This document shows, in pieces, positions 1-10,067 of a DNA stretch of 64,000 bases (position 1 is the first letter of the stretch; each line of letters opens with the position of its first letter). The notes under the pieces are model-generated. The model saw nothing but the letters and a program-made list of their open reading frames with translations, ran no database searches and was not told the DNA's origin. The translations under genes and the position numbers were made by a program. Origin of the DNA: Porpolomopsis calyptriformis (lineage: Eukaryota; Basidiomycota; Agaricomycetes; Agaricales; Hygrophoraceae); the NCBI GenBank assembly GCA_951640195.1, contig OX621167.1, positions 2,170,001-2,234,000 on the forward strand, written 5' to 3'.

Positions 1-753
1 GTTACGCATGTTGTCATGGTATTCGCATCCATACCAGGAATCTACCGCTGTCGTTATTGAGCGTAAGGGTAGGTTGGTCAAGTGGGAGTTGAGAGTTCTA
101 ATATATGTGAAGTTATCGATATTTATGGCCAGGGGAAGTTTTGAATTCTGAGTGTCGTTTATAGCTGTTCCTCTTGCACCGTAAGTCGAGGACAAAATAT
201 ATTCTAGTTTCTGTCATTCACGTGTGCTACATATTCATACTGCTGAGTATTTTTTTGCTTTGTTGCTACAATACTTCATCATCCTTTTCGACTCACTTTC
301 CAGTCCTCGTGTGCAAGGAGTATAATATGTAGGTTCTCTTTTCTGCATCCCATACCCACAAGTTTCTCTGTTACCTTGTACAGTTGATGGAGAGGTTGAT
401 TGAATGGGCACACCTAACGTCGAGACTATTGTGTGCGGTGAGTGGCTCAAGTTTTGCTCTTGAGATTGCATCCACGCTTTTGGAGAAATTTCACGGTGAA
501 TATGACTGAGTTACAGCCGAAGACACATAATACGCATTCAAATCAACATTGAGAGAAACAGGATTTCGTTAAATAGGCCCTCTTGTGTGCATCGATCACA
601 TTGGGGACACAACTACAAGTAGATGTCGGTCTTGCATACGAAAAGAACATAGACAAACAAAAAAAAAAAAAAAAAGTCAAGTCTTGTAGAAGAAAGGGGT
701 CAGAACATATCTTCAGAGAACATTACCTACAAACTGTACACACCGGATTGGTT
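1..753. other. No recognisable gene
   Basis: No reading frame here looks like a conserved protein or joins by plausible splice sites. There is an A-run at about 660-675. The right part is probably the 3' flank of the cytochrome b561 gene that ends at 754. Confidence 0.5.
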
Positions 754-1427
754 TCACTTGATCTGGGCCACCTTTTCATCAACACTGACCACCGTGTCAA
801 CCGGAGGTTCTTGAGAAGTGGTCGCGACGCGGTATAATACCGCATTACCCACAGCAACGAAATATGCAGTCGCGGAGATAAGGAAGAGTGCCCAGAATAT
901 GACCTGGACTGCGTCAGGGGTCACAGTCTGCGACGTACTCATCTCCGCCCACTCGTTATGTAGGCCCTCCCAAGTATTCCAATACATTCCCGCGGCAGTG
1001 ATAATACCGAAAGGTACGTGTAAACGGCGCAAGAAGGAGCCGCCGTTGGTGTAATGGGCCGCGATGCCAATGATGACCTGCATAAGGACAGTAGAAAGGA
1101 CGGTTGCACCAACTTTATGATGCAAGTCGGAGTAGGGGCCGGCGAACTGCATGCCAAGGTGCGATGCATGAACAGCACCCATTCCAAGACCGAAGACGAG
1201 GATGATGAGAAGTGTAGTGATGGTATTGAAGATGACGTGAATTTTAAACCATTTGTTGCCACCACGGAGATATCGTCCAGAGAGCAGGGCAACAGGGAGC
1301 ACAAAGAGCACAGCGATGCAGGCGAACAAGGCTAGATTGGATACAACAATTAGACCAAAAGGGACTTGAGAAGTAGTAAAGACTTACCGTGCGCAATGGC
1401 AAACTTGTCGTGAAGTGGCCATTCCAT
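754..1427 (-). CDS. Cytochrome b561-domain membrane protein
   Basis: Two exons, 1427..1388 and 1331..754, join in phase to give about 205 residues. The first exon starts MEWPLHDKFAIAHA and the second continues LFACIAVLFVLPVA. Several hydrophobic segments carry the four histidines that ligate the two b-type hemes in this family: HA in the first core helix, KIH in the second, LHHKVG in the third and RLH in the fourth. In the family the protein passes electrons across a membrane, usually as a ferric or other metal reductase. No DOMON domain is visible upstream: the frame meets a stop about 70 bp before the chosen ATG, so I read it as a stand-alone b561 protein. The neighbour is a divergent copper transporter, which fits metal reduction before uptake (inference). 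An unrecognised upstream exon remains possible. Confidence 0.85.
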
Positions 1428-2699
1428 TTCTGCGGGACGTGTGGATATTGATAAGAGAAACTGAGGGTTACAACGGGCAAAAAGTGGGAAATTTTAGTCT
1501 GATTGTCCCGACCCATTCTGTAGGGACCCCAAACACTTGGGTTAGGTTACTGATGAAACAAATTCTGAAGTAACTTACCGAAGTCCCACTGGGCATGGGT
1601 TTTCTCACAGTAGAGACCGCGAACACCGCAACGGCCAACGATGGCCAAGTGCCTAAATTTCCGATGCTCAATGTATACAGCACACATACTGACCATAGGT
1701 ACCTGGGTGTGCGACAGTGCAAGCATGGTTCGGTTTGGATGACAACTCTTGTAATAAGAAAATGCTTGACTGTCATCTGAACCCAGCCCACTTCGTCATG
1801 CGCTCTATCATAGAGGAAATTTAGTCTTCCAAGAAGGAAACGAGATCCATTTTGCACAAGGATGCCAAAGAAAAAACAAACATTTCCTGCGATATTCAGA
1901 AAAGACGGAAAGGAGGGGAGATGGACGTAGAGTGCAGAAGGGAAGATGTTGCGCTTTGATGTGAGGGTTCTGAGAGGAGCACAAATACCTCAAGTCACGT
2001 CACGTGAGACAATTCTACCTCCACCTCGACGCTCATAGTCATGGAGGTTCTCCATTTCACTCTTGAAGACGGTTCCAAGCGTCTCTCGCACCTTTGGCGA
2101 CTCTACCCCTTTCAACCACGCATAGGCTTGGAAAACGACTTGACCGGTGTGGATCATCTTTTATCTCCCTCATCAATCTGATCTGTTGCGGATTTGTTAT
2201 AGAACTTCACACTGGGGCTCGTCAATTGGTGCCCATTGATGTGATACTCGGAGGAGCCTCTTCTGAAAAGTATTGGTTAGCCAACCTTGGCCCTCCGCTC
2301 GCCTCAATGCCCATTAATTTTTCTTAACGACACTGACGGTTCAAATGTCAACAATGCGAGAATAATTGTACTCAAAATTCTCCGTACAACCTTTGGTAGA
2401 GCATGCTGTGATTTGTGTCTGCAAGTCATATCGCACAAGATATCTTCTTGGTTCGTCTGCTTCTCAATATCCGTTGTTACAACACTCAGAATTTTGTATT
2501 CGCAGACCAATGGCAACCTCCTCTTCCCGAGGGGTGTCCAGAAGTGTTTTGAGTTGACCAAGGAGAATCTACAGACGAGCTTGCAGAAAATCAATATTTC
2601 TTTCCCAAATTAGGAAATATGCAATGCGGAAAAATGCATCGGGGTCCCCACCCACCCTGTAACTTCCTCCTCTTCCCCTAGCTAACTGAGAATATAAAC
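1428..2699. other. Intergenic region between divergent b561 and CTR genes
   Basis: No convincing coding exon. It must hold both promoters. A CACGTG palindrome within tcacgtcacgtgaga lies near 1994-2009; such E-box-like sites bind bHLH factors in fungi, but function here is unproven. Reading frames inside do not join to either neighbour. Confidence 0.4.
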
Positions 2700-3409
2700 A
2701 TGAACATGAACATGTCGAGGTGAGTTGACTCTTCCAAATCTACTGAAGGTGATCCCTAATATCTTTTCCCAACAGCGGTTCCATGGACAACAGTAGCATG
2801 CCGATGGCGAACATGCCTATGATGCCCTTCCACAGCGCTATCGGATTCGACATGCTCTGGTTCCAGTCTTGGATGCCGGCGTAAGCTCATCTCTCACTCG
2901 TCCACTCTTAACGACAGTAATACGAATCTTATCAGTACGGTGGGTTCTACGTTCGGCGCCTGTGTTGGCCTCTTCTTCCTTGCCGTACTTTACCGCTTCC
3001 TCTTCGCTCTTCGCACTACCTTGGTGCTCAAGTGGATTTCCGACGTTGGGAAAACCAAAAGTTCGGGAAGCTCAAATGACAATTGCTGCGAGAAACGAAA
3101 TCCGTTACCCCGCTTCTCGCTGAAGACTGATTTGATAAGGGGTCTCCTCGAAGGCTTCCAGAGTCTCGTTGGTTATTTGCTCATGTTAACGGTAAGTTGT
3201 TTCATGATGAACCTCGAAAGTTACAAACTATTTCACGATCTAGGTCATGTTGATGAATGCTTGGTTTTTCATAGCGGTTTGCTATTTATTTTGGGTTTCT
3301 TACTGACTCACTGATAACCATCTCGCAGATCATCTTGGGTCTGATCATCGGGGAAACATTTTTCGGCCGTTTCTCTGCCAATAGCATCGAGGTGCATCAT
3401 GCTTATTAG
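2700..3409 (+). CDS. Ctr-family copper transporter
   Basis: Five exons (2700..2719, 2776..2880, 2936..3191, 3244..3294, 3329..3409) join in phase to 170 residues. The N-terminus is methionine rich (MNMNMS, MPMANMPMMP), as expected for extracellular copper(I) capture. Three membrane spans follow: one after FDMLWFQSW, one containing MLTVM (the MxxxM copper-selectivity motif of TM2), and one with GLIIGETFFG (the GxxxG packing motif of TM3). The loop between TM1 and TM2 is Lys/Ser rich with an NCC motif. These are the hallmarks of trimeric high-affinity Cu(I) transporters of the plasma or vacuolar membrane. The fourth intron uses a weak GTTTCT donor. The CDS is convergent with the cofactor B gene. 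Identity is secure from the motifs; plasma-membrane versus vacuolar location cannot be read from sequence. Confidence 0.93.
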
Positions 3410-3726
3410 TCGGATTGGTGATGCTGAATGAATCGCGAAATAGCACCCGTTTCTTTTTTCTCCTTTGTATTCACTATGCTTCCATTATTTCGTATCCGGT
3501 GGACAGGAGTCTCCTCCAGTCAACCGGGAATGTACTTTTGGATCTCAATTAAACATATGTCCCTTGCCGAGCACTGGGACGTTATTCCACGTACAAAATT
3601 GCACCTGTCGTCGTTGTTTTCCCGTTCATGGGAGTTGAGGGACACATAGGTGGCGTTAACGAGAATGGAAGAGGGTGTTTGGAACTCTATAGCTATTCCT
3701 TCTGCATCGCAACTAAACCAGCACAG

Positions 3727-4658
3727 TCATATCTCCTCCTCCTCTACATCGATATCTTCCATCGGAAACTCTCCAATTTTCACCTTGTCGGCTCTCACGA
3801 ACACTCCGTAGTTGGGGCGACACGAAAAGTATCTTTCACCTTGGACACTGTATCAAAACTGTCAGACATTTTTCGATATGAAATCCATTTCGTAACTCAC
3901 GACCCGTCATTCTTTCCCATCGGTTCGTCGTACTCGATACCTACCCATATACCGCCTTTCCCAAATCCCGTCTCCCCAACATACCGTACGGTCCCGCGTT
4001 TGTGAAGCCCCTCTTCAGTGCTTTCAACTTCGCAACGCGATCCCAAAGGAATGTCGACGGTGGATAGAGCATGGACAGATTTCGTCTCATCTTTTGGTGC
4101 AAACCGTCCCATATGGTGTTGTTTCTTGTAAGCAAGAACGGTGTCTGCACAACGCTTGGTCATTGGATGTCAAGATACGTGGAACTGCCAGACTCATACC
4201 TGGCCGCTGATCATATGCATCATCTGTTAGCTCAAACTTTTCGACTTGCGAGACGTCTGTCAGTTGCCCGGTGAAGGACGTGGAAGGGTTAGTGTCGTCA
4301 ACCTATGATCGTGCGATTAGATCGCAGTACGCCTTGTTCCGAGGCACAACAGACTTGCCTTGATGACTTGCCAGTCACGAACGCCATAGAATTCGAGTGA
4401 TTTGCTATCGTCCGACAGATTTGCAACCAGAGTAGGATCACTTTCCGAGTTCAACAGTGAGATCGCTTGGTTTTGGACAGGGATTCCAGTGATCAGTTCG
4501 AGCTTGGCCTGGTGAGGGAAACAGATTCAACACCGGATGCCAAGCATGAATAATAAGGCGTGGAGAACCTTGAGTTGTTCTATGGTGAGATGCAAGTCCA
4601 AACGGCGTTCAGAACGCGTATCCGGGGAGGTGACGAAGACATTCAAAGTGTTGGGCAT
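3727..4658 (-). CDS. ALF1: Tubulin-folding cofactor B (CAP-Gly protein)
   Basis: Exons 4658..4569, 4508..4359, 4302..4200, 4144..3901 and 3847..3727 join in phase to 235 residues, close to the usual length for TBCB/Alf1/Alp11. The N-terminal half is the ubiquitin-like domain (TIEQLKAKLELITGIP; SLEFYGVRDW). The C-terminal half is a CAP-Gly domain with GTVRYVGETGFGKGGIWVGI followed by NDGSVQGERYF. The protein ends in an acidic tail, EDIDVEEEEI, resembling the tubulin C-terminus that CAP-Gly domains bind. The family captures alpha-tubulin after the chaperonin and works with cofactor E in dimer assembly. The intron after exon 2 begins GCAAGT (AG|GCAAGT), a GC-AG intron. Only 51 bp separate this start from the stop of the thioesterase gene on the same strand. 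Confidence 0.93.
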
Positions 4659-4709
4659 GGTAAAGATAAGATAACAAATTGAAAAGTCACGTGGTACTGC
4701 AATCGAACC

Positions 4710-5518
4710 TCATCCTTGCTTTGCCACATCCTCACCGTCCCCCAATGGCCCGGCGTTCATCTTCTGCCAAAGGATCTCTTGCTCCCGCACACTTGGGGTG
4801 GCCTTCTTCAACTTCTGATAGTCATACCAGACAAGAACACAATCACACTCTGCTACCACGGAACATTGAGCGTAGGAATAGGCTGCGGAACGAAGCCCAA
4901 AGTGTGTTGTAGAAGGAGGGTGTGTGGCGTAAGGTCTTTGCCCGATCAGGAGCTGGTTATCGGAAATCGTCAAGAGGAGGACGTTTAACAAAAAATCTGC
5001 GTACGGTGTCAGGGTAAGTGACTGGACGTTTGTATTTGACTTGAAGGGATTTGAGGATGAGGGACAAGCCCTTGCCTGTAAGCATAGAATGGACCTTTTC
5101 GGGTCCACCTAGCTCATGCGCGAGCGATGAAAGCCATTGTATGCGACCCTAGATCGCGGCAAAAAAATGAGAATGAATGCAAGGAAAAGATAAAAACATT
5201 ACGGATTCGAAGTAGCGAGCTTCGAAGAAAGAGTTAAGTGTCATGTATGAGAATCGGAGGATAAGATACCATAATGTACATTGTTCACATGTCTTTATCG
5301 AAACCAATTAACGTCAAAAAGACCCAAAGTTGATTCGCTGCTCACTGAAAAGCGTCAAGGTCACCCCAGACTACGGATTGTTCCCAAAACGAAGTGGATT
5401 CATACCCTGCAGATAACAGTGCTCGCTTGGCTTGGTCTGATCCATCTCTGGCAGTAGAGAACCGTCTATAAATAGAATTAACACGAAATGGTGAAAATCG
5501 GAAATAGACCATATTCAT
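4710..5518 (-). CDS. Hotdog-fold thioesterase (4HBT-like)
   Basis: Five exons, 5518..5346, 5292..5270 (23 nt), 5219..5203 (17 nt), 5148..5005 and 4952..4710, join in phase to 199 residues. Signature blocks of acyl-CoA thioesterases of the 4-hydroxybenzoyl-CoA type are present: VVWGDLDAFQHVNNVHY (the D/N-HVNN active-site helix), then RYFES-RIQW, then VKYKRPVTYPDTLLIGQR and CDCVLVWYDYQ. The Asp in GDLDAFQH is the usual catalytic residue. The Arg/Phe-rich N-terminus (MNMVYFRFSPFRVNSIYRRF) looks like a mitochondrial import sequence, so a matrix acyl-CoA thioesterase is a reasonable guess; the substrate cannot be told. An in-frame ATG six bases downstream (5512) is an alternative start. Two very small exons make this gene easy to mis-predict. 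Confidence 0.85.
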
Positions 5519-5870
5519 GGTCCGTGCGCGGGATGCTCATCTTAAAATAGGCAATCAAAATCTACCAAATCGGGCAAAGGACTTTCTGTTTTCGTCAATG
5601 TCTAACGTCATTGGCCCGCCAGAATTCAAACCCCGCAATCCAGCGGGGTACAAGTACCAGCCTCGTCAGCTTTTTCGTTCCACCATCCTTTTCCTTCCCA
5701 CTTTCACTACCTCTTGATCCTGGTGATCTTTTTTTTTTCACACATCTACCTTTCAACTTTTAAACACTCTTTCACTTTGTTCTCGCGACTGGCTTCGCAA
5801 TTCTACGCTCTTTCACTTCCAACTTCACTGGCATCTCTCGTCGTGACTTTTCACTAAACCTTTCTTAAAT

Positions 5871-7726
5871 ATGGTTGCTCTCACTTCTCGTTTTACTCTC
5901 CTGGCAGCTTTGGCCTCTCTGGCCACCGTGTCTCTTGTAGATGCCGTCCCTCTTCATCGCTCCACCCAAAGCCTTTCTTCCCCATCCTCGAAACAAGCAG
6001 TGTTGCGATCACTTGTTATTCCGCCACCTCCAGCGAGAAAACACGCTAAGGCGAAAGAGGGCGAACCTACCCAAAATTCTGGAAAAGGGAGGCGATACCA
6101 GGTACATCGTTATTTCTACCATTCATCTTCTTGCGCTGACTATCACATGCGGAATGAGCAGCATCAACACACCCCAGGCCGGAACCTCGGGACGGGAAGC
6201 AAGAGAAATAGTAATACTCCCGACAATAATTGGCCCTCTCTAAATCCTAGGCGACATCATCACAAACACGGTCGCCCCATCGTAAACGTTCACGGAAACA
6301 ATAATGATATTCACGATCGGCGTCACGACCACCATGACCACCACGATCACGATCACGATCACCACCGCCACGACGGTCACGGGAAGGTGATTGTCAAAGG
6401 GAACAATGACCATATCATTTTTCGCCGTCGGTCGTCAGACTTCGTCCCCAATCAGTATGGTGGGTCTGATATAGCCTCTCGTTCTCACAAACACGGCGGG
6501 AAAATGGTCAAGGATAATTTTCACTCACTGAAAAGAAGTGAATCTTCCGAACAAATTGAGGGGTTGCTGGCTATATACGTTAGTCTCTTCGTTCCCTTTC
6601 TGCACTACATGGCGATCATTCAACTCTGTACCAGGATGCGTCCGATAATTCCACGGGACTTGCACAGTGGATTGCGGTTAACCCGAACAACTCTGTCATC
6701 GCATCCTCCAAGGCTACCCCAGTCACGCTTTTAGTCAACTCCGGAAACAATTCGATGTCAACGGCCCTGATCCAAGTTTCAGTCGATGATCCCTCGTCAG
6801 GTAATACCACCCAGCTTTGCGCCACTTATAACCCTTGTCCGGGTCTGGCGGAATTGCTCACGATGGAGAAATGCTTCGGCGACTCTCCGTCGCCCCCTTG
6901 CAGGAGTCAAACATTCATATACAACTCCACTTCTAACGCGGTTCAACCCACTGGACTTGAAAGCAGTCAGGACAGCGGCTCGGAGGATGACGACGACTCT
7001 GGCGATGAGGACGAAGATGACGCCTCGTCGACTACTAGTCCTGAACTTGCTGGCACGCGTGATGTTGGAGCGAGCAATGGAACCGAGCTTTCCTCTCGCG
7101 ATACCTCTACGACCCAAGGCGTATCCCTGATCTTTGTACCGGAGAGTGGGAGATCTGTTGATCCCAATTCGGATGCTGGCCAAGACGATGCTTCCACCAC
7201 CACTAGCACTGTCACAACAACCAGCACGGATACTACTACGATTACTGTGACCAGAATGGCTGCTGTCATGGATATAACCGGGACACCCTCGTCAACCACA
7301 CAGATAGACGACTCTGATTTGCCTTCATCATCGGCGACAAATTCGGAACAGACCTTAACGACAACGGATGGCTCTGGGGTGACTTCCACGTTGTCTCCAA
7401 TAGCCCCCACCTCTGTGGGGCCCCTCGACGTTGAAGTGGTTGCCCCTACTGCATCTTCTTCCGCTGATCCAAGTTCCATCACCGGTACTGACAGCTCAGA
7501 TTCTACGGACACCACTTCTCCTTCACCGGCTTCCTCCATCAATGCGGAGGCGGTCGCTTCAAGCGTCGCGGCTTCTTGGTCAAGTACCACTGCTGACTCT
7601 CCTACGGCAACAGACTCTTCTAGTCCAAACACCCCTGCGAATGCTACTGATGCCCCAATGAGTTCATTTAGCCGAACCCTGTATCAAAAGAGGTTCAGAG
7701 GGTTCATGCCTGACCCCCGGTTGTAA
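5871..7726 (+). CDS. Secreted Ser/Thr-rich protein with a His-rich segment
   Basis: Exons 5871..6101, 6162..6578 and 6635..7726 join in phase to 579 residues. The start MVALTSRFTLLAALASLATV followed by SLVDA is a classical signal peptide. Next comes a basic linker, then a His/Asp tract at about 6320-6385 (runs of HDHH and DHDHDHH) that could bind metal. The second half is a low-complexity Ser/Thr/Asp region typical of O-mannosylated cell-surface proteins, with several N-x-S/T sites. Between them is an ordered-looking block with paired cysteines (CATYNPCPG, MEKCFGDSPSPPC). No C-terminal hydrophobic GPI signal is seen; it ends in basic residues (RFRGFMPDPRL). The first intron (60 bp) is a multiple of three and open in frame, so retention would add 20 residues. 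Function unknown; a cell-wall protein is likely. Confidence 0.75.
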
Positions 7727-8246
7727 GCCTCTGTTGTTCCGTAACCATGTACAAAAACATTTTGAAAAATATGATAACTAGTTTTGGGAGGGAGTATGTC
7801 GTGTGGCTAATGAGTTATACAGCAACCGAAAATATTGTAGCCAATTGGAAACATTGACATCATCGTGTAGCTGAATATACGCGACTTTGTTGCCTAACAT
7901 TCAGTGAGACTTTCTGAGGTTGAACATTTTGATGGGGAGAGAGATATCTGGTAATTCAATCAAACTCATCAACAGGAGGTGTTTAGTGTTACACATTATG
8001 CATCTGTGTTCGTGGATTGAGTACACGAAATTCCGCTCCGCTCCAGATTTACTTGAGTCTTGGCCGAAAATTCAAGGATAGGTAAAACTATCGACCAGAG
8101 ACAATAAGCACAAAAGATACATCACAACGTTGCCTTCGGTCTCTCTTTGAAAATTTAATTCCTGGCCTTGTATTTGCATACATCAAGTAAAGAGACACGT
8201 GAAACGAACTAGAACCATCAGGAAGATGGCATAGAGAAGACCATTG
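7727..8246. other. Convergent intergenic region
   Basis: AT-rich sequence between two convergent stop codons, presumably both 3' UTRs. Nothing else recognised. Confidence 0.4.
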
Positions 8247-9818
8247 TTACAAAGGGATAGCAGGAATAAGCTCGAAAACGTGTTGAATGGTAGCCGATGT
8301 TCCCACATCAGGTTCATCCATGACAACATGTACGTGAGCTTTTTGGCTCACATCGGTGGTGTCGTCGCCTGGTGAAGCAGGTGAATCACGCCTGTCCCAA
8401 ATCATTCGAATATTCTCGCCGGGGATCACTTGTAGGATATGGCCGGTATTGACGTGGCGGACTTCGATGAATTTACTGTTGAAGAGAAGGATGTATGGAT
8501 GGTGCAGCGCGGCTCGTTGCGCGGTTCCTTCCCATTCGGTTACAGGGTCGGACAAACGGCTTGGGTCACCGTGTTTGTCGACGTAGAGACCGAATTCTGT
8601 ACACGGGGGGAGGAGGAGGAGGTAGGGGAGGATTGGAAATCAGTTTGTGGTAATGACGATAGAGTGACACACTTGCTTTCATAGCAGATCAAAAATTCAT
8701 CGGCGTTGCAGCGGAATAATCCAATGGGTCGTGTCGATTTGAAACGGTTGGACAATGTACTCAGGTGAGATTCTTCTAGAAAAGGTATCTGGATCCTCCT
8801 GGTACTGTCAAATTTGAGGGGGTCAAGAAGGGGGGAATATAACATAATGGTGGGCCACATACAGTGTCGGACCTTGGATCTCGAAGCCGTTTGCGGTAAG
8901 TATTGCGACCTTTGATTTAAGGAAGAAGATATCGAATGCCTCTTCTGATACGCCAAATGCCTGTCATGACACGAAATTAAAGATTGAATGTTGTAGGGGA
9001 GAGAGAAGCTGTACCTGTCGTGTGCCAAACCATCTTAGCCTTTGATCACCAACATCCGGATGAGGCTGGGCGTTGAGCTCCTCTGGCCATGGCTCAAGAG
9101 AGGTGAAGGTAGTACCATCCCTCTTCGATTATCGAGAGTAGTTAGGAAGTTATCGTCAGGAAATATAGGCTGGGGCACTTACCCTTTCTTCGTTCATGTC
9201 TACCCGAGTAACTCCACCGACAACGCCCACTCTGAAGAAGCGAATACTTCCGCTGCGATTAAGCTTTTGACAATTTTGAGGGGTCTCTGGATTCTCTAGC
9301 GAAGATGGCAACAGTGCCTTTATGCGATACGCAAATAGGTTCTTGTTGACGGGTACAGCGAATAAGCCCAATGGGTCATAAAAGATCACAGCACGAACCT
9401 TGTCTGCTAAGACGATAAATAGGCTAAATTGTTGGAGCACGGTGCATTGCGTAACCATCTTCAACTCGAGCTTGCGACACATCGCTAAATGGGTAAAAGG
9501 GTTGAACTGTCTGACTTGACGCGTCGTTTGAGAAACTCACTAGTGTTGGAACAAACCCACACGCCGTCCTCAGTTCCGATGGCAAACAATCTCTGTCCAT
9601 CTGGTGCAGCTACGACAATGTGCGTTATTTTCGGCCAACAGAGAAATCTAAAAAACAGAAAACATACTAAAGGGTACCGAGCAAGTGACTTTGCCAATAG
9701 ATGTATTGGAAGGTGCAGAGGGCACCGGGAAACTATCCTTCTTGATCGTTGCAATTTCGAAAATCTTTGTCGGTTTTGAATCCGTCATTGTTAGAGCTGG
9801 TTCATCAGCAGCCGCCAT
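8247..9818 (-). CDS. Stand-alone CNH (citron homology) domain protein, copy of the Rom2 C-terminus
   Basis: Starts MAAADEPALTMTDSKPTKIF at 9818. Exons 9818..9668, 9609..9541, 9484..9399 and 9341 downward, plus four further exons, stay open to the stop at 8247, giving roughly 430 residues. Nearly the whole protein is a CNH domain: SVPF...APDGQRLFAIGTEDG, MVTQCTVLQQFSLFIVLADK, NLFAYRIKALLPSS, IGLFRCNADEFLICYE, VTEWEGTAQRAALHHPY, and IEVRHVNTGHILQVIPGEN. The same blocks in the same order, with the same introns (including a GC-AG intron after the FLICYE/FLLCYD motif), occur at the C-terminus of the Rom2 gene 250 bp upstream on the same strand. It therefore arose as a 3' partial tandem duplication. 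The DH, PH and DEP domains are absent, so it cannot be an exchange factor. CNH domains bind small GTPases and other partners; a scaffold or competitor role is only inference. Confidence 0.8.
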
Positions 9819-10067
9819 TTCTGCTTTGGACGCTATTCTTCGCTATAGTTGATGCCTGAGGAATGTTCCTTCGAAAGGCACTCAAGAGGCGTCAAGATGG
9901 CTGATTCTATGGTTTCTGGATGATGTACTGCGCGCGCCATGATGGACACAAGATAGACCACGAGAAGCACGTGACAGTTACAGTACTTTAAGGATCTGCT
10001 TGATCATACACATATATGCAAGGACAACAGGTACAGAGGTTAACTAAGCATGATGAATATCACTTTA

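Noticed and set aside
1468..1857. Possible DOMON exon upstream of cytochrome b561
   Set aside because: No DOMON heme or strand pattern, and the joins do not keep the b561 frame open.
6967..7632. Long minus-strand frame across the Ser/Thr-rich secreted protein gene
   Set aside because: It is Val/Glu/Ser low complexity produced by reading Ser/Thr/Asp codons backwards; the plus frame has a signal peptide and proper splice joins.
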